DNA from: Ciceribacter ferrooxidans
Lineage (GTDB): Bacteria > Pseudomonadota > Alphaproteobacteria > Rhizobiales > Rhizobiaceae
Assembly (NCBI RefSeq): GCF_004137355.1
Contig: NZ_SDVB01000311.1
Location: 248,001-312,000 of the forward strand
DNA length: 64,000 nt
Direction: 5' to 3'
Part shown: in pieces, positions 46,084-55,419 of the stretch
How positions within the stretch are numbered: position 1 is the first letter of the stretch
Layout: every line of letters starts with the position of its first letter
Notes under the pieces: generated by a model
Told to the model about the DNA's origin: nothing
Databases searched by the model: none
Seen by the model: the letters and a program-made list of their open reading frames with translations, nothing else
Made by a program: the position numbers and the translations under genes

Positions 46084-46800
46084 TCACCCACCGAGAAACG
46101 CTCTGACGGCCTCGATGTCGCGGCGCTCGAGAAACCCGTTGACTGGACCGGAAAAGGAAATTCGTCCCCCATCGACGAAGAGCACGTGCTGCGCAAGGCG
46201 CGCCACCTCGTCCGCATCGTGGGTGATAATCACCACGGTGTTATGCGTTTCGCGATGCAGATCTTCAAGAAGATCCGCCATCGCCGATCGCAATCCCGGA
46301 TCCAGGGCCGCAAAGGGTTCGTCTAAAAGCAGCACCGGTTTGCGCCGCACGAGCGCTCTTGCGAAAGCGGCACGCTGGCGCTCGCCTCCCGAAAGCGTCG
46401 AGGGGTGACGGCGCTCGAAACCCTCCAGACCAACACGCTTCAATGCCGTCGATACCATCTCTCGTTCCCTCGCTCCGAGGTGGAGAGCCGGATTGATTCC
46501 GAGCCCGACGTTGGTGAACAGATCAAGGTGGGCGAAGAGGTTGTTGTCCTGAAAGACGAGCGAAACTGGCCGATCCGACGGCAGGAGGCCACGCACATCC
46601 TCTCCTTCGATCAACAGTCGACCATGACTCGGTGTCTCGAACCCGGCGATGAGGTTAAGCAAGGTCGATTTTCCCGAACCAGAGGGTCCGGCAACGGCGG
46701 TAATCGCTCCCTTCGGAATTCGGCAGTCGAACGAAAATTCCTGCATTCCTAGCCGGAGCTCGACATTGTCGAGGACAATGGCATCAGCTTCATCCGGCAT
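46084..46800 (-). CDS. thiQ: Thiamine ABC transporter ATP-binding protein
   Basis: A 238-residue ATPase. Walker [17 protein letters not shown] is at about residue 38, signature [16 protein letters not shown], Walker [14 protein letters not shown] and H-loop [12 protein letters not shown]. The protein is short and lacks regulatory extensions, as expected of ThiQ. Its start overlaps the end of thiP by 11 bases. It powers import of thiamine, thiamine phosphate and TPP through ThiP and is the last gene of the TPP-riboswitch operon. Confidence 0.94.
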   Translation of the reverse strand: MPDEADAIVLDNVELRLGMQEFSFDCRIPKGAITAVAGPSGSGKSTLLNLIAGFETPSHGRLLIEGEDVRGLLPSDRPVSLVFQDNNLFAHLDLFTNVGLGINPALHLGAREREMVSTALKRVGLEGFERRHPSTLSGGERQRAAFARALVRRKPVLLLDEPFAALDPGLRSAMADLLEDLHRETHNTVVIITHDADEVARLAQHVLFVDGGRISFSGPVNGFLERRDIEAVRAFLGG

Positions 46801-48427
46801 TTTCGGCCTCGTCCTTCCGGGGCTGGACGCCGGTCGTACCGGCGAGGGTTAGAAGCAGGCAGATCATACCGAGAATCAGGGCGAGTCCGTCGGCGTCGTT
46901 GGTGCGATAGTGCCCCATACGGCTGTAAATCAGCCACGGCAACGTCGTGACTTTCTCCGAACCGAAAAGGGCCACGGCCCCAAGATCACCGAGTGAGAGC
47001 GCCATGGCGAAGGAAAGAGCTGTCAGCAACGGCTTCTTGAGGAGCGGCCAGTCGACTAGTCGCAGCTTTGAAAACCCATGGATACCCAGGCTCACAACCA
47101 GACGTTCCGTTGCGGCGCGATGGATTTCCAGTGCAGGCACCACGACCCGCATGACGAAAGGCAGGGCCATCAACGCGTTGATACCGACGACGACCACCGG
47201 TGCAAAACTGGCGATGTCCCCCATCGATCTCAAAGCCATGAACCAGCCCGTGGCGAGCACGACCGTCGGGACCAACAATACGAGAGAAGACACGCCCGAC
47301 AGCAATGCCGAGACGCCGCTCATGGTCAGCGAAGGACGCCGCAAAAGACTGATCACCGTTTGCGCGTGGATTGTCGCCAGCGCAAGCGCGAGCGCCGATA
47401 GCGCCGAGCCGAGTGCGATTGCCAGGCTTGTCGCTGCGGCCCGCAGGAATGCCGCCTCGGTCAAGAGCTTGAAGAGGTCGGCCCTCAGCCCCGAGACGAC
47501 GACCGAACCGAGCGGAAGAGCGAGAAACAACACGGCGCCGACTAGCACCGTACCATCCGAAAGACGCGCTATGGGGCCCGTTCCGTCGAACCGCCGTGAC
47601 GGCTTGCCAAACGTCTGCCCGTACTCCTCCGGCGCAGGAAAGATCGCCATCGCCATCAGGACAAGGGCCGTAACGGCGATCTGCAAGAAGGCAAGCGAGA
47701 CCGCCCGTTCCGGATCAAAATCGAACCGAAGGGCCTGATAGATCGCAACTTCGAGAGTCGTGGCAGCAGGGCCACCTCCGAGGACCAGCACAAGCGTGAA
47801 GCTCGTGGCACACAGCATGAAGACGAGGCCGGCGATGCCGGGGATAAGTGGGCGGAGCGCAGGCCATTCGATGAAGCGGAAGATCGCCCGTGGCTTCATG
47901 CCAAGCGTCGCACTCATCAGCCAATACTCGGACGGCAAGCGCTCGAGTCCGGCAAGCATCAATCGTGCTGCAAGCGGCAGATTGAAGAAGACGTGCGCGA
48001 GCAAGATGCCGCCGAGGCCATAGATGCTGACCGGCTCCGCCTTGCCAAGGAACAGCAGTCCGTCGTTGAGCAGGCCCTGCCGCCCCCAGATGCCGATCAA
48101 CCCAAGAGCGCCGATCAGAACAGGAAGCCCCATCGGTACCGCCAGGAGCCGGATCACCCATATGCGTCCGGGAAAACGCGTCTGGCGAGCGAGCGATCTC
48201 GCAACCAGAATCGCCAGCGTTACCGAGAGTGCCGTCGAGAGAGCCGCTTGCAGCAGGGTAAAGCGCAGGACGGACAGGAGCAATGGATCAGAGAAAAGAA
48301 CTGCGAAGCCATTGCCCCCGCCATAGCTGAGCAGCGCCAGGATGGCGACACCGACAAACGTTCCGATGGCGGCAAGACTGAACGCCCCGCTAAGGAAACC
48401 CGTCAAACGCTGCCGTCTTCCCAGCAT
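46790..48427 (-). CDS. thiP: Thiamine/thiamine pyrophosphate ABC transporter permease
   Basis: A 545-residue permease that holds both channel halves in one chain, as in ThiP. About 12 transmembrane segments are expected. Two EAA-type loops can be seen: [20 protein letters not shown] in the first half and [20 protein letters not shown] in the second. It starts 4 bases after the thiB stop. The fused organisation fits with thiB and thiQ as neighbours. Confidence 0.94.
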   Translation of the reverse strand: MLGRRQRLTGFLSGAFSLAAIGTFVGVAILALLSYGGGNGFAVLFSDPLLLSVLRFTLLQAALSTALSVTLAILVARSLARQTRFPGRIWVIRLLAVPMGLPVLIGALGLIGIWGRQGLLNDGLLFLGKAEPVSIYGLGGILLAHVFFNLPLAARLMLAGLERLPSEYWLMSATLGMKPRAIFRFIEWPALRPLIPGIAGLVFMLCATSFTLVLVLGGGPAATTLEVAIYQALRFDFDPERAVSLAFLQIAVTALVLMAMAIFPAPEEYGQTFGKPSRRFDGTGPIARLSDGTVLVGAVLFLALPLGSVVVSGLRADLFKLLTEAAFLRAAATSLAIALGSALSALALALATIHAQTVISLLRRPSLTMSGVSALLSGVSSLVLLVPTVVLATGWFMALRSMGDIASFAPVVVVGINALMALPFVMRVVVPALEIHRAATERLVVSLGIHGFSKLRLVDWPLLKKPLLTALSFAMALSLGDLGAVALFGSEKVTTLPWLIYSRMGHYRTNDADGLALILGMICLLLTLAGTTGVQPRKDEAENAG

Positions 48428-48431
48428 GTCG

Positions 48432-49460
48432 TTACTTGAGCGTCATTGCTGCGAGCCACTCGTCTATCCACGCCTTACGGTTGGAGGCAACGTCCTCCGG
48501 CGACATCAGGAACGTCTTGGAGGGATTGACCAGCTTTCCGAATGCCTCCGGCAGTGGCTCCGATGTCGGTGCGGCAGGCATCATCCAGTTGTTCGTCGGA
48601 ATGGTATCTTGGAACCCGGGGCTCAGCATGAACTTGAGGAACTCGCGCGCGAGGTCCTTCTCGGGCGCATTCTTGAGCACGCCGGCGACTTCGATCTGGA
48701 TGTAATGGCCTTCGGAGAAGGCCGCAGCCTGGTAACGGTCAGTTTCCTCAGCCACCATATGGTAAGCGGGCGACGTCGTGTAGGAGAGCACCATCGGCAC
48801 CTCACCCTTGGTGAACAGGCCGTAGGCTTCCGACCAGCCCGGCGTCACAGTCAGGATGCGCCCTCTCAGCTTCTGCCAGGCGGCCGGTGCCTCATCGCCG
48901 TAGATCGATTTCACCCAAAGCAACAAACCAAGTCCCGGCGTCGACGTCCGGGGATCCTCGATCACGATTTTCTGCGAAGGATCCCCTTCCACGAGTTCCT
49001 TCATGCTCTTCGGAGGAACCCTCAGCGTCTGTGTGTCGTAAACGACCGCGAAATGACCGTAATCATACGGAACGAAGGTGTCGTCGATGAAGCCGCCGGG
49101 AACCTTGACTGTCGAGGTGTCGACCCCATGTACGTCGAAAAAGCCGGTCTGTTTCGCCTCCGCGACGAGATTGGTGTCGAGCCCGAGAACAAGGTCGGCC
49201 TTGTTCGTATCGCCTTCCAGTTTCAGACGCGTCAACAGAGCAACGCCGTCCGCCACACCGACAAAATCTACCTCGCAGTCGCAGGTTTTCTCGAAAGCTT
49301 CCTTGACCTTCGGGCCCGGGCCCCATTCGGAAATGAAGCTCTCATAGGTATAGATCGTCAACGTCTTGTCGGTTGCCGAAGCGGAAACGGACGACAGCAT
49401 TACAATTGCCGCCGCCGCTATATGCGCGCGGCCGGAAAGAACGGATATCATGGTTCGCAT
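48432..49460 (-). CDS. thiB: Thiamine ABC transporter substrate-binding protein
   Basis: A 342-residue periplasmic binding protein with a signal peptide ([21 protein letters not shown], cleavage after SASA). [20 protein letters not shown] and [15 protein letters not shown] are typical of ThiB/TbpA, and [19 protein letters not shown] follows in the second lobe. It binds thiamine and its phosphates and delivers them to ThiPQ. An AAGGGG ribosome binding site lies 3-10 bases from the ATG, and this site can be masked by the leader RNA of the TPP riboswitch. A second ATG three codons later is possible. Confidence 0.95.
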   Translation of the reverse strand: MRTMISVLSGRAHIAAAAIVMLSSVSASATDKTLTIYTYESFISEWGPGPKVKEAFEKTCDCEVDFVGVADGVALLTRLKLEGDTNKADLVLGLDTNLVAEAKQTGFFDVHGVDTSTVKVPGGFIDDTFVPYDYGHFAVVYDTQTLRVPPKSMKELVEGDPSQKIVIEDPRTSTPGLGLLLWVKSIYGDEAPAAWQKLRGRILTVTPGWSEAYGLFTKGEVPMVLSYTTSPAYHMVAEETDRYQAAAFSEGHYIQIEVAGVLKNAPEKDLAREFLKFMLSPGFQDTIPTNNWMMPAAPTSEPLPEAFGKLVNPSKTFLMSPEDVASNRKAWIDEWLAAMTLK

Positions 49461-49511
49461 AGGCGCCCCTTCTTCGTGTTGGTTTCCGGGAAAAGGGCGT
49501 CTGTTACGCGT

Positions 49512-49610
49512 CTAATCCCTCCGCCGGTTCGAGCCGGATCAGGTTCCGCGGGTTGGTGTTCACCTCTCAGCCAGTAGGTCATGAAGAACCTTTTGGCACC
49601 CCGTTAGAGC
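49512..49610 (-). ncRNA. TPP riboswitch (THI element)
   Basis: The minus strand holds the aptamer signatures in order: GGGGTGCC, CTGAGAGG, ACCC, GGAACCTGATCCGG and ACCGGCGGAGGGA. These are the conserved parts of the THI box. Downstream, CGCCCTTT (49499-49492) can pair with AAGGGGCG (49471-49464), which contains the thiB ribosome binding site. That suggests control of translation rather than of termination. Confidence 0.95.
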
Positions 49611-49810
49611 ATCGCAGAAATAGCGCGGCATCTCGCATGACGCAAGCGCACCACGGCTGTCCAGCCGGATTGTCTCGACTTTCAATGGGCCAATCCGACG
49701 GAAGCTTGCCCTCTCCGCCTTTTTCATGCCACAGCAATCAGCTTATCAACCGATCGGCAAGTGCTTGGCCTGTACTATCCAGCCATCTGGTGCGCGGAAG
49801 AGCCTGACCC

Positions 49811-51586
49811 ATGACCAATGCAGAGCCACTAGGACGATCCGGAGCCGCCGAGACGACCTACGAGATCGGCTTCAAACGGCAAATTGCGATTGCGGCGACA
49901 TCCTTCTGGGGGTCGCCGGTGCGCAATCGGATCCTTCTCGTTGCGACCGCTTTGCTGACGATTATTCTCCTCACGGCCTACGGCCAGATCCTTCTGAACC
50001 AATGGAACGTGCCTTTCTACAATTCGCTGGAACGCCGCGACCTGCCGGAATTCATCGTCCAGTTGAAGAACTTTGCATTTATCGCCAGCTTCCTTCTGTT
50101 GCTCAACGTCGTGCAGACCTGGCTCAATCAGACGGCGGCGCTCTATATGCGAGAAGGTCTGTCGCGCGATATTGTCGACCAGTGGCTGACCGACCGGCGA
50201 GCGTATCGGCTTTCGCTTTCGAGCCCCCTCGGCGTCAACCCTGACCAGCGCCTGCATGAAGACGCCCGCAAGCTCTCCGAAATGACCACTTCGCTGACGA
50301 TCGGCCTCGTCCAGGCAACGATCTTGCTCGTCAGCTTCATTGGTGTGCTTTGGCAGCTGTCGAGCGGCTTCGTTTTTCATGTCGGCGATACGAGCTTCTC
50401 GATTCCCGGATATATGGTTTGGGGGGCAATCTTCTATGCAAGCATCGCCTCACTGGCCAGCAATCTCGTCGGCTTTCGCCTCACCCGCATCAACGCCGAA
50501 CGGTACGCCCGCGAAGCAGACCTGCGCTTCTCGCTGATGCGCACGAACGAGAATCTCGAAGCGATCGCACTTGCACGCGGCGAGGAGAACCAGCGCCAGC
50601 GCATCCATTCCAAGATCGATGACGTTGTAGCGCTGATCCGTCAGCTCGCAATGGCGCTCACCAATCTGACCTGGGTTACCGCCGGCTTCGGCTGGCTCGC
50701 GCTCGTTGTCCCGACATTGATCGCGTCTCCGGCCTACTTCGCCGGGACCATGAGCTTTGGTGAATTGATGATGTCGGCGGCCGCCTTCAATCAGGTCCAC
50801 TCGGCGCTGCGCTGGTACGTCAATAATTTCGACTCTATCGCAGACTGGAAGGCGACCCTTCTGCGCGTAATGAGTTTCAGGGCAGCGCTCGTCGACATGG
50901 ATGATTTTCACCCTGAGGGAAGCGAAGTCCTGCTGGAGCGCGGCACGGCAGAACAGCTTGCTTTCCGGAGCATGACGATCTGCGCAAAGCCGAACGGCAA
51001 CAGCTGCGCGCACGCCTTTCGCCTGCGCGAACCGGATCCCGTCATCAACTTTGGCGAAAGGGTCATGATCAACGGCGACCAGGGCGTCAATCGGAAGCTG
51101 CTCTTCGATGCTCTCGCCGGACTCTGGCCGTGGGGAGGCGGATCGATAGACCTTCCGGAACAGGAAATACTCTTCGTTCCGCAACTGGACTACCTGCCCG
51201 AAGGACCGCTACGTGACGCCCTGCTGTTCCCGGCCGCGGCTTCGGCGTTCTCCGATGAGGAGATCGCTGCGGCGCTGACACGCGTCGGCCTTCACGAACT
51301 CACGAAGTCCCTCGATGAGCACGCCCGATGGGACCGCCGGCTCGAAAAGGACGAGCAGATGCTGCTTGCATTCGCCAATCTGCTGCTGCGCCGCCCGCAA
51401 TGGATCGTCTTCAACGATGTTCTCGAAGGCTTGGAGCCCGAAACCGTCGAACGGCTATCGTCAATAATGAGCGAATTGCAGGAGGCCACACTTATCTATA
51501 TCGGCAGATCCGGCGCCTTCTATGACACCATGTCTCCGAGACTGCTGCATCTGGAAGCGCTCCCACAGACACCGCCCGCTCTCTAA
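49811..51586 (+). CDS. SbmA/BacA/YddA-like transporter with a degenerate ATPase domain
   Basis: A 591-residue protein of the ABC_membrane_2 group (SbmA, BacA, YddA). The membrane domain (residues 1-340) shows LNQWNVPFYNSLERRDLPEF, NPDQRLHEDARKLSEMTTSL and NAERYAREADLRFSLMRTNE, which is close to the family. The C-terminal half keeps the outline of a nucleotide-binding domain, but every catalytic motif is altered. Walker A reads GDQGVNRKL where GxxGxGKS/T is expected; the signature reads LEKDEQMLLAFANLL. Walker B reads IVFNDVLEGL with Asn for Asp and Asp for Glu, and the H-loop reads YIGRSG. ATP hydrolysis is therefore unlikely. SbmA and BacA have no ATPase domain and run on proton flow, which this protein may also do. 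Confidence 0.85.
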   Translation: MTNAEPLGRSGAAETTYEIGFKRQIAIAATSFWGSPVRNRILLVATALLTIILLTAYGQILLNQWNVPFYNSLERRDLPEFIVQLKNFAFIASFLLLLNVVQTWLNQTAALYMREGLSRDIVDQWLTDRRAYRLSLSSPLGVNPDQRLHEDARKLSEMTTSLTIGLVQATILLVSFIGVLWQLSSGFVFHVGDTSFSIPGYMVWGAIFYASIASLASNLVGFRLTRINAERYAREADLRFSLMRTNENLEAIALARGEENQRQRIHSKIDDVVALIRQLAMALTNLTWVTAGFGWLALVVPTLIASPAYFAGTMSFGELMMSAAAFNQVHSALRWYVNNFDSIADWKATLLRVMSFRAALVDMDDFHPEGSEVLLERGTAEQLAFRSMTICAKPNGNSCAHAFRLREPDPVINFGERVMINGDQGVNRKLLFDALAGLWPWGGGSIDLPEQEILFVPQLDYLPEGPLRDALLFPAAASAFSDEEIAAALTRVGLHELTKSLDEHARWDRRLEKDEQMLLAFANLLLRRPQWIVFNDVLEGLEPETVERLSSIMSELQEATLIYIGRSGAFYDTMSPRLLHLEALPQTPPAL

Positions 51587-51589
51587 TCT

Positions 51590-53422
51590 TCAGCCTTCGA
51601 GTTCCTCGCGCAACATCTCCAGTTCGAGCCACTCTTCCTCCATTCGCGTAAGGTCGCCTCGCAGCTTTTCAACCTCGGTTGCCAGCCGATTGAATGTTGC
51701 CGCATCCCGCGAGAACAAGCCGGGATCCGCCATTTTTGCTTCGCGAACGGCAATCTCCCCCTCGGCCTTTGCGATCTCCTTCGGCAGATTCTCCAGCGCG
51801 AACTTCTGCTTGTACGAGAGCTTGGCCTTACTCCTCGGGGCTGCCTCCTCGGATGACTTCGCGCCGCCTTCCTGTACTTTCCCTTTGTCTGTCCTTGCAG
51901 CACGGCGACGTTCGTCCTCGGCGCCTTTTCTTTGCGTCAGCATATCGGAGTAGCCGCCGGCATACTCGATCCAGCGACCGTCCGGCTGCTCCGGGTCAGC
52001 CGGTGCAATCGTCGAGGTGACGGTGCGATCGAGGAAGTCACGATCGTGGCTGACGAGGATGACCGTACCGGAATAGCCGGCGACGATCTCCTGCAACAGA
52101 TCAAGCGTCTCGATGTCGAGGTCGTTCGTCGGCTCATCAAGAATCAGCAGGTTTGACGGCTTCGCCATGATGCGCGCCAGCATCAACCGTGCCCGCTCAC
52201 CGCCTGACAGGTTTCGGATCGGAGTGCGGGCCTGTTCCGGCTGAAACAGAAAGTCCTTCATGTAACCGGTAACGTGCCGCTGCTCACCGTTGACGAGAAG
52301 ATTCTCGCCCCGGCCGTCGGTCAGATAGTGAGCCAGTGTGTCGTCGGGATTGAGATCCTCGCGCTTCTGGTCAAGCACCGCAATTTCGAGGTTGGTTCCG
52401 AGTTTCACGGTTCCGCTGTCAGGCTTCAGCTGGCCTGTCAGCATCTTCAGGAGCGTCGTCTTGCCGGCACCGTTTGGACCGACGAGGCCGATGCAATCAC
52501 CACGGTGAACGCGGATCGAGAAGGGAGCCACGATCGTACGTGCACCATACGTCTTGGTGATCCGTTCCGCCTCTATGACCAGCTTTCCGGATTCGCGCGC
52601 GTCGGCGAGGTTTGCCTGCACGGTCCCCTGCGGTCCTCTGTGTCCACGATAATCCGCGCGCATCGCCTGCAATTGGCCGAGACGACGCATATTGCGTTTA
52701 CGCCGCGCCGTAACACCGTAGCGCAGCCAATGCTCTTCTCTCTCGATCGCCTTGCCGAGCTTATGCTGTTCGATCTCCTCTTCCTCGAGGACCTTGTCAC
52801 GCCATTCCTCGAAATCACCGAAGCCACGGTTGAGACGACGCGCGATGCCGCGGTCGAGCCAGACCGTCGCAGTCGAGACCTTCTCGAGAAAGCGGCGGTC
52901 ATGGGAGATCAGCACGAGGGCGCTGCGGCTCTTTTGAAGCTCGCCTTCGAGCCACTCGATGGTCGGCAGGTCGAGGTGGTTGGTCGGCTCATCGAGCAGC
53001 AGAATATCCGGTTCGGGCGCCAGAACACGCGCCAGTGCCACCCTGCGGGCTTCCCCACCCGAAAGGCTTCTGGGGTCCTCCTGCCCGGTCAGACCGAGGT
53101 GCTCCAGAAGATAGGCGACCCGGTAGGGATCGTCTCCCGGCCCCAGTCCGGCTTCGGCGTAAGCCTGGACGGTTTCGTATCCGTCGAAATCGGGCGCCTG
53201 CTCGAGATAACGGACGGTCGCGCTCGGATGCCGGAAAATCTCACCGGACTGCGGCTCCACGAATCCGGCGGCGATTTTCAGCAACGTCGATTTTCCCGAG
53301 CCGTTGCGACCGACAAGGCAGATGCGGTCACCCGGCTCTACCTGCAGGTTAGCTCCGGAAAGCAGCGGCGTGCCGCCGAAAGACAGGAAGATATTGTCGA
53401 GTTTGAGAATCGGCGGCGCCAA
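51590..53422 (-). CDS. uup: ABC-F family ATPase (Uup-like)
   Basis: A 610-residue protein with two ATPase domains. The motifs are [16 protein letters not shown] with LSGGEARRVALARVL, and GPNGAGKTTLLKMLTG with LSGGERARLMLARIM. Walker B sites are LLLDEPTNHLD and LILDEPTNDLD. A C-terminal coiled coil (about residues 530-610, rich in E, R and L) is diagnostic of Uup. E. coli Uup binds branched DNA and ribosomes. The symbol is by similarity and could cover a related subfamily. The stop is four bases from that of the convergent SbmA-like gene. Confidence 0.88.
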   Translation of the reverse strand: MAPPILKLDNIFLSFGGTPLLSGANLQVEPGDRICLVGRNGSGKSTLLKIAAGFVEPQSGEIFRHPSATVRYLEQAPDFDGYETVQAYAEAGLGPGDDPYRVAYLLEHLGLTGQEDPRSLSGGEARRVALARVLAPEPDILLLDEPTNHLDLPTIEWLEGELQKSRSALVLISHDRRFLEKVSTATVWLDRGIARRLNRGFGDFEEWRDKVLEEEEIEQHKLGKAIEREEHWLRYGVTARRKRNMRRLGQLQAMRADYRGHRGPQGTVQANLADARESGKLVIEAERITKTYGARTIVAPFSIRVHRGDCIGLVGPNGAGKTTLLKMLTGQLKPDSGTVKLGTNLEIAVLDQKREDLNPDDTLAHYLTDGRGENLLVNGEQRHVTGYMKDFLFQPEQARTPIRNLSGGERARLMLARIMAKPSNLLILDEPTNDLDIETLDLLQEIVAGYSGTVILVSHDRDFLDRTVTSTIAPADPEQPDGRWIEYAGGYSDMLTQRKGAEDERRRAARTDKGKVQEGGAKSSEEAAPRSKAKLSYKQKFALENLPKEIAKAEGEIAVREAKMADPGLFSRDAATFNRLATEVEKLRGDLTRMEEEWLELEMLREELEG

Positions 53423-53426
53423 TGGT

Positions 53427-54077
53427 TCATGCTCCAGTCAAATCAAAGGGACGCGCCAGAAGCATTGCCTCCCCCGCGTCGAGCGACAAGGTAATCGCTC
53501 CCTCGGCGACGTTCGAGATGGTGCGCGTCGATCCCAGCGGCAAGGAGAAGCCCTGGAGCGGATACCGCGCATTGCCGATCGACAGCCCGGCAAGCGGCGA
53601 CAGCCCGATAACTGAAAACAACGAACCGGGCGGCAGATCCACCGTCACCTTTCCCGGAAGCAGAGGATAGGCCTCCTCCTCGCCGGAGGTCAGGAGCGTT
53701 TCATATCCTTCCTTGGCGAGCTGCAATGCCTGCAAGAGATGCATGAGGGCGTGATCCGAACGTTCGCCCCCGAGCGCACCGGCAAGAATCAACCGGCCGG
53801 CACCACGCCGGATCGCCTCATCTATCGCAAGCGCACCGTCGGTTTCTGCCTTTTGAGCCGGATATGGGAGCCGGTCCACATCCGGCCAGGCCTCTCCGAG
53901 GGCTTCCGGCGAAGAATCGAAGTCACCAACCCAGAGCTCCGGGACGATGCCGAGCATCGACGCATGGCGCATTCCACCGTCGGCCGCGATAAAGCGCCCG
54001 CCGGAGACGGATGACGTCAATCGCTCAGTCAGAACCAGGTGCCCCCCGAGGAGGATGGTAAAGGTAGTCTTCGTCAT
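53427..54077 (-). CDS. thiN: Thiamine diphosphokinase
   Basis: A 216-residue enzyme that turns thiamine plus ATP into thiamine diphosphate. The catalytic domain shows FIAADGGMRHASMLGIVPE and WVGDFDSS, then KAETDGALAIDEA and LGGERSDHALMHLL. The C-terminal part is the thiamine-binding domain (GLSPLAGLSIGNARYPLQGF). The chosen ATG begins MTKTTFTILLGG; the frame is open 18 codons further upstream. It stops five bases from the uup start on the same strand. It lies 3.3 kb from the riboswitch-controlled thiBPQ operon, so uptake and activation of thiamine are encoded close together. Confidence 0.92.
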   Translation of the reverse strand: MTKTTFTILLGGHLVLTERLTSSVSGGRFIAADGGMRHASMLGIVPELWVGDFDSSPEALGEAWPDVDRLPYPAQKAETDGALAIDEAIRRGAGRLILAGALGGERSDHALMHLLQALQLAKEGYETLLTSGEEEAYPLLPGKVTVDLPPGSLFSVIGLSPLAGLSIGNARYPLQGFSLPLGSTRTISNVAEGAITLSLDAGEAMLLARPFDLTGA

Positions 54078-54200
54078 GCGCCCGCCATAGCGCATCTCGT
54101 CCGGAAAAGGAAAGAATATCGGTAGCCACACCGAGTTGCCTTCATGGTACGGAAGGGAGGCTGCGAAGCCTCGTCCGGGCTGCCGTCACCCGGATTCTCG

Positions 54201-54229
54201 TTGACCAGAAAGGCCCTTGAGCGTATTTA
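54201..54229 (+). promoter_or_regulatory. Sigma-70 promoter of the metA transcript
   Basis: TTGACC and TATTTA are separated by 17 bases. The expected start (about 54236) coincides with the beginning of the SAM-II riboswitch. Confidence 0.8.
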
Positions 54230-54236
54230 ACCTCAC

Positions 54237-54290
54237 TCGTGGTGATTTGGCCGGCCGGCTTGCAGCCACGTTAAACAAATCGCTAAAGGG
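54237..54290 (+). ncRNA. SAM-II riboswitch (metA motif)
   Basis: CGTGG (54238) pairs with CCACG (54266), forming P1. The conserved core segments GGTGATTTGG, GGCTTGCAGCCACG and TTAAACAAATCGCTAAAGGG are present in the order of the pseudoknotted SAM-II class. It is followed by about 110 bases before the metA ATG. The class occurs mainly upstream of alphaproteobacterial methionine genes. Confidence 0.95.
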
Positions 54291-54399
54291 CCGAGGCGAG
54301 CTCCGAAGGACTTTCCGAGGACCAATGGCGATCTGCAAGGTCGCCGGCAGTTTTGTATGCGTGGTTGCAACTGCGCCGCAAGGAAAGTCGAGTTCGAAC

Positions 54400-55329
54400 A
54401 TGCCGATCAAGATTCCCGATACGTTGCCTGCCTTTGAGACTCTCGTGCACGAGGGTGTGCGCGTGATGACCGAAACGGTTGCGATCCGTCAGGACATACG
54501 CCCCCTGCAGATCGGCCTTCTGAATCTCATGCCGAACAAGATCAAGACCGAGGTGCAGATGGCGCGGCTCGTCGGAGCCTCGCCGCTTCAGGTGGAGCTT
54601 TCCCTCGTTCGTATCGGCGGGCACAAAGCCAAGAACACGCCCGAGGACCATCTGCTTTCCTTCTACCAGACGTGGGAGGAAGTCAGGGATCGCAGATTTG
54701 ACGGCTTCATCATTACCGGCGCGCCGGTAGAGACCTTGCCTTTCGAGGAGGTTACCTACTGGGACGAGTTGCAGCAGATTCTCGACTGGACGACGACCAA
54801 CGTCCATTCGACGCTGAATGTGTGTTGGGGGGCGATGGCGGCCATCTACCACTTCCACGGCGTGCCGAAGTACCTCCTGAGCGAGAAGGCTTTCGGGATC
54901 TACCGCCACCATATTCTGAATCCGTCCTCCGTGTACCTGAACGGCTTTTCCGATGATTTTCAGATTCCCGTCTCGCGTTGGACTGAGGTGCGCCGGTCCG
55001 ACATCGAGAAGGTGCCGGGGCTCGAGATTCTGATGGAATCGGACGAGATGGGTATCTGCCTCGTACACGAGAAGACGGCAAACCGCCTCTACATGTTCAA
55101 CCACGTGGAGTACGACTCGACGTCTTTGGCCGACGAGTACAATCGCGACGTGGCCGCAGGTGTGGCGATCAAGGTGCCGCACAACTACTTCCCCGACGAC
55201 GATCCCGCGAAGAGGCCGTTGAACCGCTGGCGCAGCCATGCGCATCTCTTTTTCGGAAACTGGATCAACGAGATCTACCAGACGACGCCTTATAATCTGA
55301 ACGCTATCGGCATCGACCGATCGGCGTGA
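54400..55329 (+). CDS. metA: Homoserine O-acetyltransferase (MetA type)
   Basis: A 309-residue enzyme of the MetA family, which acylates homoserine in methionine synthesis. The catalytic cysteine is in [17 protein letters not shown] near residue 142, and the later histidine and glutamate lie in [15 protein letters not shown]. Residue 111 is glutamate (in [13 protein letters not shown]). In this family Glu at 111 gives acetyl-CoA preference and Gly gives succinyl-CoA, so the acetyl form is predicted. It is preceded by a SAM-II riboswitch, and AAGGAAAG is the likely ribosome binding site, 12 bases before the ATG. Repression at high S-adenosylmethionine is expected. Confidence 0.95.
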   Translation: MPIKIPDTLPAFETLVHEGVRVMTETVAIRQDIRPLQIGLLNLMPNKIKTEVQMARLVGASPLQVELSLVRIGGHKAKNTPEDHLLSFYQTWEEVRDRRFDGFIITGAPVETLPFEEVTYWDELQQILDWTTTNVHSTLNVCWGAMAAIYHFHGVPKYLLSEKAFGIYRHHILNPSSVYLNGFSDDFQIPVSRWTEVRRSDIEKVPGLEILMESDEMGICLVHEKTANRLYMFNHVEYDSTSLADEYNRDVAAGVAIKVPHNYFPDDDPAKRPLNRWRSHAHLFFGNWINEIYQTTPYNLNAIGIDRSA

Positions 55330-55419
55330 TCGAGGCTATAACCCACCCCTTTCCCGGGAGGCAGGGTTGGCTGAGCGTGAACTGTTACGGAAATGAACAG
55401 CAATTCGAGCGGAGCAACC

